Source: Streptomyces sp. NBC_01478 (lineage in GTDB: Bacteria; Actinomycetota; Actinomycetes; Streptomycetales; Streptomycetaceae). From it: DNA of 64,000 nucleotides. The notes below the pieces were generated by a model. It was not told where the DNA came from. It did not search any database and saw only the letters and a program-made list of their open reading frames with translations. Shown in pieces: positions 9,632 through 22,205 of this stretch (the stretch's first letter is position 1; each line of letters opens with the position of its first letter). A program made the position numbers and the translations under genes. The stretch is from contig NZ_CP109444.1 in the NCBI RefSeq assembly GCF_036227225.1, positions 3,391,501 to 3,455,500 on the forward strand, written 5' to 3'.

Positions 9632-10003
9632 TCAGACGGCGAGCGCCTGGGCGCGGCGCTTCACCTCCGTGCCGCGATTCTCGCTCAGGGCCTGCGCGGG
9701 GGTGCCGGGCAGGCTGGGGTCGGGGGTGAAGAGCCATTCGAGCATCTCTTCGTCGGAGAAGCCGTCGTCCCGCAGGAGCGTCAGGGTCCCCGTGAGGCCC
9801 TTGACGACCTTCTGCTCGGCCCCGTCGATGAAGGCGGCGGGGACGTGCAGCGCGCGGTTCTCACCACGGCGCACGGCGATGACTTGGCCGTCCTTGACCA
9901 ACTGCCGCACGCGTGTCACCTCGACATCGAGCATCTCTGCGATGTCGGGCAGCGTGAGCCAGGCGGGGACGAGAGCATCGATCTTTGCGTCAATCTCGGT
10001 CAC
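9632..10003 (-). CDS. Rv2175c-like winged-helix DNA-binding protein
   Basis: 123 residues with a GTG start. The N-terminal half carries a helix-turn-helix ([20 protein letters not shown]) like MerR/excisionase folds, and the C-terminal half is a small helical domain ([12 protein letters not shown]). I recognise it as the family of mycobacterial Rv2175c, a DNA-binding protein phosphorylated by the kinase PknL. A PASTA kinase of that class lies 4.1 kb away here, so the association is kept although other genes now separate the two. Thr2 and Thr17 are candidate phosphosites by position only. Confidence 0.8.
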   Translation of the reverse strand: MTEIDAKIDALVPAWLTLPDIAEMLDVEVTRVRQLVKDGQVIAVRRGENRALHVPAAFIDGAEQKVVKGLTGTLTLLRDDGFSDEEMLEWLFTPDPSLPGTPAQALSENRGTEVKRRAQALAV

Positions 10004-10067
10004 GGAAACAGCGTGCCATCCCGGACTGACAGTCGGAAGTCGGGCCGGTCCGACCCGGGGGGACGAA

Positions 10068-11297
10068 CTAGGCGATAGCAGCCTTCATCGGCTGAGAAGG
10101 GTCCGCCAGCAGCTCGGGATTCATCGGGGTGGCCGATTCGATCAGACGGCGGCCCTGGGCCAGGTCACGGGGGCGGCCGACCGCCAGGAGGGCCACCAGA
10201 CGGTCCCCGCGCAGCCAGCAGACACTCCACGCCGGGGTGGCCGGGTCACCGCGCCACAGGGTGGTGTCGGCGGACGCGTGATGACCGGCGTACTGGACGA
10301 AACGGCCGAACTGCTCCGACCAGAAGTACGGCACCGGGTCGTACACCGCCGGGGTCTCCCCGACGATGTTCGCGGCGACCGTGCGCGGGCCCTGGAGGGC
10401 GTTGTCCCAGTGGTGGACCAGAAGGCGCTCGCCGTACCTTCCCGAAGGGAAGGAGGCGCAGTCGCCGACCGCGTACACGTCCGGGACCGAGGTGCGCAGC
10501 CCGTCGTCGGCGAGGACCTCGCGGTGCGCGCCCAGTTCGATGCCGGAGCCCGCCAGCCATGCGGTCGCGGGGCGGGCGCCGATGCCGACCACGACGGCGC
10601 CCGCGGGCAGCCGGGTGCCGTCGTCGAGGACCACCTCGCCGGGTTCGACGTGCGCCACGCGCGCGTGGGTGCGCAGCGTGGCTCCGGCGGCGGCGTACCA
10701 GGCGGCCATCGGCGCGGCCACCTCGGCGGGCAGCGCACCCGCGAGCGGCCGGTCCGCGGCCTCCACGACGGTCACCGCGCAGCCCGCCTCGCGCGCGGCC
10801 GTGGCGAACTCGGCGCCGATCCAGCCCGCGCCGACGACCACGATGTCGTGCTGCCGGGCGAGCACCGGCCGCAGCCGCTCGGCGTCGTCCAGGGTGCGCA
10901 GCAGATGCACCCCGGGGATGCCGTCGGCGCCCGGCAGCCGGATCGGTTCGGCACCGGTCGCGAGGACGAGGACGTCGTAGGGCACCGGGCCCTCGGCGGT
11001 GTCCAGTTCGTGGTCGGCGGGGCGCACGCCCACCACCTCGCGCCCGAGCTGCACCTCGATGCCGAGCGCCTCGAAGTCGACGTCGAAGGCGGAGCCCTCG
11101 GCCTTGCCGAGCAGGACGGCCTTGGACAGCGGGGGCCGGTCGTAGGGCTGATGGGGTTCCGCGCCGATCAGCGTGACGGTGCCGGTGAAGCCCTGTTCGC
11201 GCAGGGCGACCGCGGTCTGCACCCCGGCCATGCCCGCGCCCACGACGACCACGCGCCGTCCCGTCCCCGCGCCCTGTCCCCGTGTCTGCTCGCTCAT
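10068..11297 (-). CDS. Ferredoxin-reductase-like FAD/NAD(P) oxidoreductase
   Basis: 409 residues with two dinucleotide folds: FAD-binding VVVVGAGMAGVQTAVAL near residue 16 and NAD(P)-binding IVVVGAGWIGAEFATAA in the middle, then the FAD-contact motif VPDVYAVGDCASFP and a C-terminal reductase domain (SEQFGRFVQYAGHH). This is the layout of ferredoxin/putidaredoxin/rubredoxin reductases (ThcD, CamA). ATG 11297 was chosen over one 8 codons upstream because the latter lacks a ribosome site. No ferredoxin or P450 lies beside it, so the partner is unknown. It is divergent from thiO across one small gene. Confidence 0.88.
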   Translation of the reverse strand: MSEQTRGQGAGTGRRVVVVGAGMAGVQTAVALREQGFTGTVTLIGAEPHQPYDRPPLSKAVLLGKAEGSAFDVDFEALGIEVQLGREVVGVRPADHELDTAEGPVPYDVLVLATGAEPIRLPGADGIPGVHLLRTLDDAERLRPVLARQHDIVVVGAGWIGAEFATAAREAGCAVTVVEAADRPLAGALPAEVAAPMAAWYAAAGATLRTHARVAHVEPGEVVLDDGTRLPAGAVVVGIGARPATAWLAGSGIELGAHREVLADDGLRTSVPDVYAVGDCASFPSGRYGERLLVHHWDNALQGPRTVAANIVGETPAVYDPVPYFWSEQFGRFVQYAGHHASADTTLWRGDPATPAWSVCWLRGDRLVALLAVGRPRDLAQGRRLIESATPMNPELLADPSQPMKAAIA

Positions 11298-11329
11298 CCG
11301 ATCACCATAGACACCTGACAAATCGTCAG

Positions 11330-11680
11330 TCAGGGGGCGCGGTCAGTGACCTGTTCCACAACACTCGTCCCGCTGCCCGCCTGCGACTCCCACTCCCAGG
11401 TCTCCTCAAGGCGCACGCGACCGTCGGGCAGCTCGACCACCTCGGACACGCAGTGCCCGCAGGACGTCGTCCCGTCGGTCTTCAACTGCACGTACCGGAA
11501 GTCGAGTCGGTCCCCCGCGCGCGTGCCGACGAGATGGCCGCGGACGACGTCGCCGCCCGCGTACCCGGCCCAGATCTCGCCGTCCCGCTCGTGGTAGGCG
11601 AACCGGGTGCGGGTGCCGACCTGACCCGGTGCCTGGTCCGCGACCGGGGCGAGGACGAGACCGTCGAGCGAGCGGGCCAT
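11330..11680 (-). CDS. Small beta-rich conserved protein (so-called N-acetylglutamate synthase family)
   Basis: 116 residues, ATG with GGGAG upstream. The pattern GEIWAGYAGGDVVRGHLVG, LDFRYVQLKTDG, LPDGRVRLEETWEWES matches a widespread small family often labelled n-acetylglutamate synthase. That label looks unsound: there is no acetyltransferase fold and the protein is a short beta-barrel-like chain. Function unknown. It lies just upstream of and divergent from the TPP riboswitch. Confidence 0.7.
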   Translation of the reverse strand: MARSLDGLVLAPVADQAPGQVGTRTRFAYHERDGEIWAGYAGGDVVRGHLVGTRAGDRLDFRYVQLKTDGTTSCGHCVSEVVELPDGRVRLEETWEWESQAGSGTSVVEQVTDRAP

Positions 11681-11738
11681 GGACGGAGGCTCCCTTACTG
11701 GGACATGGGGTACGGGCTAGGGTGGCCAACGTACAAGC

Positions 11739-11830
11739 ACTCGCGGGAGTCCGGACGCACCGGGCTGAGAGGGAGGCTGGCGGCCTCCGACCGTACGAAC
11801 CTGATCCGGGTCATGCCGGCGAAGGGAGGG
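11739..11830 (+). ncRNA. TPP (THI box) riboswitch
   Basis: Carries both signature blocks of the thiamine pyrophosphate aptamer: GGGCTGAGAGGG (from 11762) and GAACCTGATCCGGGTCATGC followed by CGGCGAAGGGA (about 11798-11827), with a GGAGGC..GCCTCC-type hairpin between. It ends about 12 bases before the thiO ATG, with the last purine-rich block (GAAGGGAGGGG) doubling as ribosome site, so control is probably at translation initiation: TPP binding should hide the ribosome site of thiO. Confidence 0.95.
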
Positions 11831-11841
11831 GCTGGACGCCC

Positions 11842-13014
11842 ATGCCTACACGTACGTCAGACGTCCTCGTCGTCGGGGGCGGGATCATCGGCCTGGTCAC
11901 GGCCTGGCGCGCGGCCCAACGCGGGTTCGCGACGGCCGTCGTGGACCCCGAGCCGGGTGGCGGGGCCGCCCAGGTGGCCGCCGGCATGCTGGCCGCCGTC
12001 ACGGAGCTGCACTACGGCGAGCAGACCCTGCTCGCCCTCAACCTCGCCTCGGCGCACCGCTACCCGGACTTCGCGGCCGAGCTGACCGACCTCACCGGCC
12101 GCGACCTCGGCTACCGCCGCTGCGGCACCCTCGCCGTCGCCCTGGACGCCGACGACCGCGCCCACCTCCGCGAACTGCACGCCCTCCAGCACCAGTCGGG
12201 CCTGGAGTCCGAGTGGCTGTCCGGGCGCGAGTGCCGGCGCCTGGAGCCGATGCTCGCGCCGGGGGTGCGTGGCGGGCTCCGGGTCGACGGGGACCATCAG
12301 GTCGACCCGAGGCGGCTGGCGGGGGCGCTGGTGGCCGCCTGCGAGCGCGCCGGGGTCGCCTTCCACCGGACGTGGGCCGAGCGGCTGACCGTCGTACGGG
12401 AGCGGGCCGCCGGGGTCGTCACGCGCGAGGGCGAGACGCTGGGCGCGGACCAGGTGGTCCTCGCGGCCGGCAGCCTCAGCGGGCGGCTGGCCGGGGTCCC
12501 CGACGACGTCCTGCCGCCCGTACGGCCCGTGAAGGGGCAGGTGCTGCGGCTGACCGTGCCGGAGCGCCACGCGCCGTTCCTGAACCGGACCGTGCGGGCC
12601 GTGGTGCGCGGCAGCCACGTCTATCTGGTGCCGCGCGAGAACGGCGAGCTGGTCGTCGGCGCGACCAGCGAGGAACTGGGCTGGGACACCACGGTGACCG
12701 CCGGCGGGGTCTACGAACTGCTGCGCGACGCCCACGAGTTGGTGCCCGGGATCACCGAACTGCCGCTCACCGAGACCCGGGCCGGGCTGCGCCCCGGGTC
12801 CCCCGACAACGCGCCGCTGCTCGGCCCGACCGCGCTGCCGGGACTGCTGCTGGCCACCGGGCACTACCGCAACGGCGTGCTGCTCACGCCGGTCACCGGT
12901 GACGCCCTGGCGCATGCGCTGGCCACCGGTGAACTCCCGGACGAGGCACGCCCGTTCACGCCGAAGCGATTCGCTCGCACGGAACGCACGGAACCCGTGG
13001 AGCAGCCCGCATGA
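11842..13014 (+). CDS. thiO: Glycine oxidase ThiO
   Basis: 390 residues of the DAO/glycine oxidase family. Oxidises glycine to iminoglycine for thiazole synthesis, using FAD. The N-terminus is the FAD fold VLVVGGGIIGLVTAWRAAQRG; AQVAAGMLAAVTE follows as in ThiO; the C-terminus has LLATGHYRNGVLLTP, which closes the FAD site and includes the conserved Arg. ATG 11842 directly follows the TPP riboswitch. It overlaps thiS by four bases. Confidence 0.94.
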   Translation: MPTRTSDVLVVGGGIIGLVTAWRAAQRGFATAVVDPEPGGGAAQVAAGMLAAVTELHYGEQTLLALNLASAHRYPDFAAELTDLTGRDLGYRRCGTLAVALDADDRAHLRELHALQHQSGLESEWLSGRECRRLEPMLAPGVRGGLRVDGDHQVDPRRLAGALVAACERAGVAFHRTWAERLTVVRERAAGVVTREGETLGADQVVLAAGSLSGRLAGVPDDVLPPVRPVKGQVLRLTVPERHAPFLNRTVRAVVRGSHVYLVPRENGELVVGATSEELGWDTTVTAGGVYELLRDAHELVPGITELPLTETRAGLRPGSPDNAPLLGPTALPGLLLATGHYRNGVLLTPVTGDALAHALATGELPDEARPFTPKRFARTERTEPVEQPA

Positions 13015-13211
13015 ACGTCTCCGTCAACGGGGAGCCCCGGGTGATCGCTCCCGGCACGGCTCTCGACGCCCTCGTGCGGACCCTGGCCCCGTCGCCCTCC
13101 GGTGTGGCCGCCGCCCTCAACGAAACCGTCGTCCCGCGCGCGGAGTGGCCCTCGACCTCCCTCTCCGAGGGAGACCGCGTCGAGGTCCTCACCGCCGTCC
13201 AAGGAGGCTGA
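13011..13211 (+). CDS. thiS: Sulfur carrier protein ThiS
   Basis: 66 residues with the ubiquitin-like pattern VSVNGEPRVI...TALDALV and the required C-terminal Gly-Gly that is adenylated and thiocarboxylated. Starts within the thiO stop codon (ATGA overlap). Three bases separate it from thiG, so thiO-thiS-thiG is one operon supplying the thiazole half of thiamine. Confidence 0.94.
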   Translation: MNVSVNGEPRVIAPGTALDALVRTLAPSPSGVAAALNETVVPRAEWPSTSLSEGDRVEVLTAVQGG

Positions 13212-14009
<798 letters not shown>

Positions 14010-14113
14010 ACACCCGTTCCACAGCGTGGGATCCGTCACAGGTCGGCTGCAGTACGGGTCCGAAACCGGCCGAAAAGGCGGTGCTGTCAGCCTCGGCTCG
14101 TACACTCACCTGC

Positions 14114-16048
14114 GTGGATACGACCCTTCATGACCCTCTCGTCGGGCAGTTGCTCGACGGCCGCTATCGCGTCGACGCGCGGATCGCCGTCGGCGGGATG
14201 GCCACGGTCTACCGGGCCGTGGACACCCGCCTGGACCGGGTTCTCGCGCTCAAGGTGATGCACCCGACGCTGGCGGCCGACGCGCACTTCGTGGACCGGT
14301 TCATCCGCGAGGCCAAGTCGGTGGCGAGACTGGCGCACCCGAACGTGGTGCAGGTCTTCGACCAGGGCGCCGACCGGTCGTACGTCTATCTGGCCATGGA
14401 GTACGTCGCCGGCTGCACTCTGCGGGACGTGCTGCGCGAGCGCGGGGCGCTGCAGCCGCGGGCCGCGCTGGACATCCTGGAGCCGGTGCTGGCCGCGCTG
14501 GGCGCCGCGCACCGGGCCGGGTTCGTGCACCGGGACATGAAGCCGGAGAACGTGCTCATAGGGGACGACGGCCGGGTCAAGGTCGCCGACTTCGGTCTTG
14601 TCAGGTCCGTGGACACGCACACCAGCACCACGGGGGCCGTGCTCGGCACGGTGTCGTATCTCGCGCCGGAGCAGATCGAGGGCAGCACCGCCGACCCCCG
14701 GGTCGATGTGTACGCGTGCGGTGTCGTCCTCTACGAGATGCTCACCGGCCAGAAGCCGCACGACGGGGACTCCGCCGCGATCGTGCTCTACAAGCACCTG
14801 CACGAGGACGTCCCGCCGCCCTCGGCGCTCGTGCCGGGGCTGGCGTACGAGCTGGACGAGCTGGTCGCCACGGCCACCGCGCGCACCCCGGACCTGCGGC
14901 CCTACGACGCGGTCGCGCTGTTCGGGATGGTCCGCGAGGCGCGGGCCGGACTGAGCGACGAGCAGTTGGACGCGGTGCCGCCGCAGGCGCTGACCTCGGA
15001 GCACCCCAACGCGGAGAACCGTACGAGTGTGATCCCGCGCTCGCTCACCGTGCCGCGTCCGCTGCCCGTCAACGAGGACGACGGGCCCGGTGACCCGTTC
15101 AACCGGACCAGCCGGTTCGAGAGCGGGCCGCCGCTGCCGCCCCGGCGGCGCGAGGCGCGGCGCCCCCGGCGCGGGCTGCTGGCGGTGATCGCCGCGCTGC
15201 TGCTGATCATCGGGGTCGGCACGGGCGTCTGGTACATCAACTCCGGCCAGTTCACCAAGGTCCCGCCGCTGCTGGCGAAGACCGAGGCCCAGGCGAAGGA
15301 GCGGCTGGAGGACGCCGGTCTCGACGTCAAGAAGGTCGACCACGCCTACAGCGACACCGTGAAGCGCGGCACCGTCATCAGCACCGACCCGGTGTCCGGC
15401 GCCCGTATCCGGAACAACGACTCCGTGGCCCTGACCATCTCCGACGGCCCGGAGACCGTGAAGGTGCCCGACCTGACGGGCTACGCCCTGGGCAAGGCGC
15501 AGGCCCTGCTCAAGACGGACGGGCTGGCGGCCGGCATGGTCACCAAGGAGTTCAGCGACGACGTCCCCAAGAACTTCGTGATCAGCACGGACCCCGAGGC
15601 GGGCACCAAGCGCCACGCGGGCTCCGCGATAGCCCTGACCGTCAGCAAGGGCAGCGCGGTCGACGTGCCCGACGTCACCGGTGAGGATCTGGACGACGCG
15701 AAGTCGGACCTCCAGGAGGCCGGTCTCAAGGTGACGGTGTCCGCCACCGAGGTCACCTCGGAGTACGACGCGGGCCAGGTCGCCCGGCAGACCCCGGCCG
15801 GCGACAGCCAGGCCGCCGAGGGCGACACGGTGACGCTGACGGTGTCCAAAGGCCCGGAGATGGTCGAGGTCCCGAGCGTGGTGGGCGCGAGTGTCGACGC
15901 CGCGACGAGGCTCCTGGAGGAGTCCGGCTTCAAGGTCAAGGAGGACCGCGGTCTGCTCGGCCTGTTCGGCGACACCGTGAAGAGCCAGTCCGTGGACGCG
16001 GGCGAACAGGCTCCCAAGGGGTCGACGATCACGATCGAGATCCGGTGA
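14114..16048 (+). CDS. PASTA-domain Ser/Thr protein kinase (PknL/PknB type)
   Basis: 644 residues from GTG 14114. The kinase domain occupies about residues 17-280: glycine loop GGMATVY (27-33), Lys47, HRDMKPEN with catalytic Asp141, and DFG near 159. A linker with acidic and Arg-rich parts leads to one membrane helix (about 356-375, LLAVIAALLLIIGVGTGVWY). Four extracellular PASTA repeats follow (about 380-644), which in this family sense peptidoglycan fragments or lipid II. The likely role is cell-wall or growth signalling. The Rv2175c-like protein at 9632 is a candidate substrate by analogy with PknL. Function is inferred from the family. Confidence 0.93.
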   Translation: MDTTLHDPLVGQLLDGRYRVDARIAVGGMATVYRAVDTRLDRVLALKVMHPTLAADAHFVDRFIREAKSVARLAHPNVVQVFDQGADRSYVYLAMEYVAGCTLRDVLRERGALQPRAALDILEPVLAALGAAHRAGFVHRDMKPENVLIGDDGRVKVADFGLVRSVDTHTSTTGAVLGTVSYLAPEQIEGSTADPRVDVYACGVVLYEMLTGQKPHDGDSAAIVLYKHLHEDVPPPSALVPGLAYELDELVATATARTPDLRPYDAVALFGMVREARAGLSDEQLDAVPPQALTSEHPNAENRTSVIPRSLTVPRPLPVNEDDGPGDPFNRTSRFESGPPLPPRRREARRPRRGLLAVIAALLLIIGVGTGVWYINSGQFTKVPPLLAKTEAQAKERLEDAGLDVKKVDHAYSDTVKRGTVISTDPVSGARIRNNDSVALTISDGPETVKVPDLTGYALGKAQALLKTDGLAAGMVTKEFSDDVPKNFVISTDPEAGTKRHAGSAIALTVSKGSAVDVPDVTGEDLDDAKSDLQEAGLKVTVSATEVTSEYDAGQVARQTPAGDSQAAEGDTVTLTVSKGPEMVEVPSVVGASVDAATRLLEESGFKVKEDRGLLGLFGDTVKSQSVDAGEQAPKGSTITIEIR

Positions 16049-16082
16049 CGGGGGCGGCACGCGCGCGTGACACCCTGGACGG

Positions 16083-16976
16083 GTGAGCACCCAGCACCCC
16101 TCCCCGCCCTCTCGGCTCCCCTCCCGCAACCCCGTCGGCGGCCACGTCCCGGTCGCCGGCGGTCTCCACTCCGTGGGCCTGTCCTACGCCCGTGAGCTGG
16201 CCGCCGAGACCGTGCAGGTCTTCGTCGCCAACCCGCGCGGCTGGGCCACACCGGTCGGGAACCCGCGCCAGGACGAGGAGTTCCGCGCGGCCTGCGAGAC
16301 CGAGTCGATCCCGGCGTACGTGCACGCCCCGTACCTGATCAACTTCGGCTCGCACACCGAGGCCACCGTGGAGAAGTCCGTGGAGTCGCTACGGCACTCG
16401 CTGCGGCGGGGACGCGAGATCGGCGCGCTCGGCGTGGTCGTGCACACCGGGAGCGCGACGGGCGGGCGGGAGCGGGCCGTGGCGCTGGCCCAGGTGCGGG
16501 AGCATCTGCTGCCGCTGCTGGACGAGTTGACCCACGACGACGACCCGTTCCTGCTCCTGGAATCCACGGCCGGTCAGGGATCCTCGCTCTGTTCGCGGAC
16601 CTGGGACTTCGGGCCGTACTTCGAGGCGCTGGACGCTCATCCGAAGCTGGGCGTGTGCCTGGACACGTGCCACATCTTCGCCGCCGGGCACGATCTGACC
16701 GGCCCGAGCGGGATGCACCAGACCCTCGATCTGCTGGTGGACACGGTCGGCGAGGGGCGGCTGAAACTGATCCATGCCAACGACTCCAAGGACGTCGTCG
16801 GCGCCCACAAGGACCGCCACGAGAACATCGGCTCCGGCCATATCGGCGAGGATCCGTTCCGCGCGCTGATGACCCACCCGGCGACCGAGGGCGTGCCTCT
16901 GATCATCGAGACGCCCGGCGGCAAGGAGGGGCACGCGGCGGACGTCGAGCGGCTGAAGAAGCTCAGGGACGCCTAG
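16083..16976 (+). CDS. nfo: Endonuclease IV (AP endonuclease)
   Basis: 297 residues with a GTG start. Cuts abasic sites in base-excision repair, using three zinc ions. The TIM-barrel metal motifs are present: VQVFVANPRGW, YVHAPYLINF, VVVHTGSATG, LLLESTAGQG, GVCLDTCHIFAAGHDL, HANDSKD and DRHENIGSGHIG, with the final IIETPGG. It lies 34 bases after the kinase gene in the same direction. An N-terminal extension of about 20 residues precedes the conserved GGHVPVAGGL. Confidence 0.94.
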   Translation: MSTQHPSPPSRLPSRNPVGGHVPVAGGLHSVGLSYARELAAETVQVFVANPRGWATPVGNPRQDEEFRAACETESIPAYVHAPYLINFGSHTEATVEKSVESLRHSLRRGREIGALGVVVHTGSATGGRERAVALAQVREHLLPLLDELTHDDDPFLLLESTAGQGSSLCSRTWDFGPYFEALDAHPKLGVCLDTCHIFAAGHDLTGPSGMHQTLDLLVDTVGEGRLKLIHANDSKDVVGAHKDRHENIGSGHIGEDPFRALMTHPATEGVPLIIETPGGKEGHAADVERLKKLRDA

Positions 16977-16988
16977 CCCCCGAGGGGC

Positions 16989-17603
16989 TCACAGCTCCGG
17001 GCCGTCCTCCGGCTCCTCCTGGTACGAGTACCGCTGCTCCCGCCAGGGATCGCCCACGTTGTGATACCCGCGTTCCTCCCAGAACCCCCGCCGGTCCGCC
17101 GTCATGTACTCGACGCCCCGGACCCACTTCGGGCCCTTCCAGGCGTACAGGTGGGGGACGACCAGGCGGAGCGGGAAGCCGTGTTCCGCGGTGAGGAGTT
17201 CGCCGTCCTTGTGAGTGGCGAAGATGGTGCCCTCGGCGGCGAAGTCGGCGAGGCGGAGGTTGGCGCTGAACCCGTACTCGGCCCAGACCATGACATGGGT
17301 GACGGCCGGTGCGGGCGGGGCGGTGTCCAGGATCGTGCGGGCGGGGATGCCGCCCCATTCGGCGCCGAGCATGCTGAACTTCGTGACGCAGTGCAGATCG
17401 GCCACTACGGAGTCGTAGGGCAAAGCTGTGAACTCGTCGTGGTTCCAGCAGTGCTTGTCGCCGTCGGCGGTGGCGCCGAAGACCCTGAACTCCCAGCGCT
17501 CGGGGCGGAACTTGGGCACCGGGCCGTAGTGGGTGACCGGCCAGCCGCGCTGAAGTCGCTGGCCGGGCGGCAGCTCGGACTGTTCGACCCCTCTCTGACC
17601 CAT
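16989..17603 (-). CDS. Sulfite-oxidase-like molybdopterin oxidoreductase
   Basis: 204 residues from ATG 17603. Matches the small sulfite oxidase-like/YedY domain that binds molybdopterin: WPVTHYGPVP, then DLHCVTKFSMLGAEWGG with the metal-binding Cys, VWAEYGFSANL, HGFPLRLVVPHLYAWKGPKW and RGFWEERGYH. No Tat signal or heme domain is seen, so it appears cytoplasmic. Substrate unknown. It is convergent with nfo. Confidence 0.87.
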   Translation of the reverse strand: MGQRGVEQSELPPGQRLQRGWPVTHYGPVPKFRPERWEFRVFGATADGDKHCWNHDEFTALPYDSVVADLHCVTKFSMLGAEWGGIPARTILDTAPPAPAVTHVMVWAEYGFSANLRLADFAAEGTIFATHKDGELLTAEHGFPLRLVVPHLYAWKGPKWVRGVEYMTADRRGFWEERGYHNVGDPWREQRYSYQEEPEDGPEL

Positions 17604-17762
17604 GGCTCCATCCTGACAGACGGGGGGCGGTGCACATGACCGGCTCTGGGCGGATTCGGGCAACTCCTACTAAGCATGCACTTACTGGACGACATCTGAG
17701 CGCCGATGCAATCATGCGGCGCAACCCGCCAGTCCCCCCCGTTTCTGGAAGGAGCCTCTGCG

Positions 17763-18239
17763 ATGCAGGGCGACCCCGAGGTCCTCGAGTTCCTGAACGA
17801 GCAGCTCACCGGTGAGCTGACCGCGATCAACCAGTACTGGCTGCACTACCGCATCCAGGACAACAACGGCTGGACCAAGCTCGCCAAGTACACGCGTGAA
17901 GAGTCCATCGACGAGATGAAGCACGCGGACAAGATCACCGAGCGCATCCTGATGCTCGACGGTCTGCCGAACTACCAGCGGCTGTTCCATGTCCGGGTCG
18001 GTCAGACGGTCACCGAGATGTTCCAGGCGGACCGGCAGGTGGAGGTCGAGGCGATCGACCGCCTCAAGCGCGGGATCGAGGTGATGCGCACGAAGGGCGA
18101 CATCACGTCGGCCAACATCTTCGAGGACATCCTCGAGGACGAGGAGCACCACATCGACTACCTCGACACGCAGCTCCAGTTGATCGAGCAGCTCGGCGAG
18201 GCGCTCTACATCGCGCAGCAGATCGAGCAGCCCAGCTAG
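17763..18239 (+). CDS. bfr: Bacterioferritin
   Basis: 158 residues, ATG with GGAAGGAG upstream. Stores iron in a 24-mer shell. The ferroxidase ligands Glu18, Glu51, His54, Glu94, Glu127 and His130 are all present at standard numbering, and Met52 is the heme ligand that separates bacterioferritin from ferritin. It is convergent with the Bfd ferredoxin gene, which mobilises the stored iron. No iron box is visible in its own upstream region. Confidence 0.96.
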   Translation: MQGDPEVLEFLNEQLTGELTAINQYWLHYRIQDNNGWTKLAKYTREESIDEMKHADKITERILMLDGLPNYQRLFHVRVGQTVTEMFQADRQVEVEAIDRLKRGIEVMRTKGDITSANIFEDILEDEEHHIDYLDTQLQLIEQLGEALYIAQQIEQPS

Positions 18240-18266
18240 TACCCGCCGGCCGAAACCCGCCGGACT

Positions 18267-18551
18267 CTAGGCCGCGTCCTCCAGCTCGGCCATTCCGGCT
18301 CCGGCCAGCTCGGCGAGGATCGACTCGCCCTGGTCGGCCGCCTCGCGGCGCGGGCACGCGCCCCGGCCCAGCAGCGCCTGGATACGGCGGACGCACGACC
18401 CGCAGTCGGTGCCCGCCTTGCAGGCCGACGCTATCTGCCGGGGGGTGCAGGCACCGCCCTCCGCGTGCTTCGCGACCTGCGCCTCGGTCACACCGAAGCA
18501 GTTGCAGACGTACACGCGGGTCACCTCCCGGGCGGGATCGAAGGTCGTCAT
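18267..18551 (-). CDS. bfd: Bacterioferritin-associated ferredoxin
   Basis: 94 residues. A [2Fe-2S] protein of the BFD family: VCNCFGVTEAQV at the N-terminus and GTDCGSCVRRIQALL after it give the Cys-X-Cys ... Cys-X2-Cys ligands. In E. coli and Pseudomonas, Bfd passes electrons to bacterioferritin to release iron when iron is short. An iron box 18 bases upstream fits induction under iron limitation. The C-terminal ~30 residues extend beyond the usual Bfd length. Confidence 0.88.
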   Translation of the reverse strand: MTTFDPAREVTRVYVCNCFGVTEAQVAKHAEGGACTPRQIASACKAGTDCGSCVRRIQALLGRGACPRREAADQGESILAELAGAGMAELEDAA

Positions 18552-18568
18552 GCCATCCCGATAATCGG

Positions 18569-18587
18569 TGAGGCTAACCTAACCTTA
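18569..18587 (-). promoter_or_regulatory. Iron box (DmdR/DtxR operator)
   Basis: On the minus strand the 19-mer reads TAAGGTTAGGTTAGCCTCA, close to the Streptomyces iron-box consensus TTAGGTTAGGCTAACCTAA. It lies 18-36 bases before the bfd start, where bound repressor would block initiation when iron is plentiful. Confidence 0.82.
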
Positions 18588-18610
18588 CCCGTCGCGCGAG
18601 AGCTGTAAAA

Positions 18611-18654
18611 GTGCCGTGGGGCGGGGATCGTATGTGATCCCCGCCCCACGGCAC
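18611..18654 (-). terminator. Terminator of aroH
   Basis: Perfect 19-bp stem (18611-18629 with 18636-18654), loop of six bases. On the minus strand it begins 22 bases past the aroH stop and is followed by CTTTTAC, so it looks like a genuine intrinsic terminator. It also insulates bfd from aroH. Confidence 0.85.
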
Positions 18655-18676
18655 ACTGCTGTAACAGGTGAAACGG

Positions 18677-22171
<3,495 letters not shown>

Positions 22172-22205
22172 GTCGCCCGGCCGACGCCCGGAGTGCGGCC
22201 ACGCC

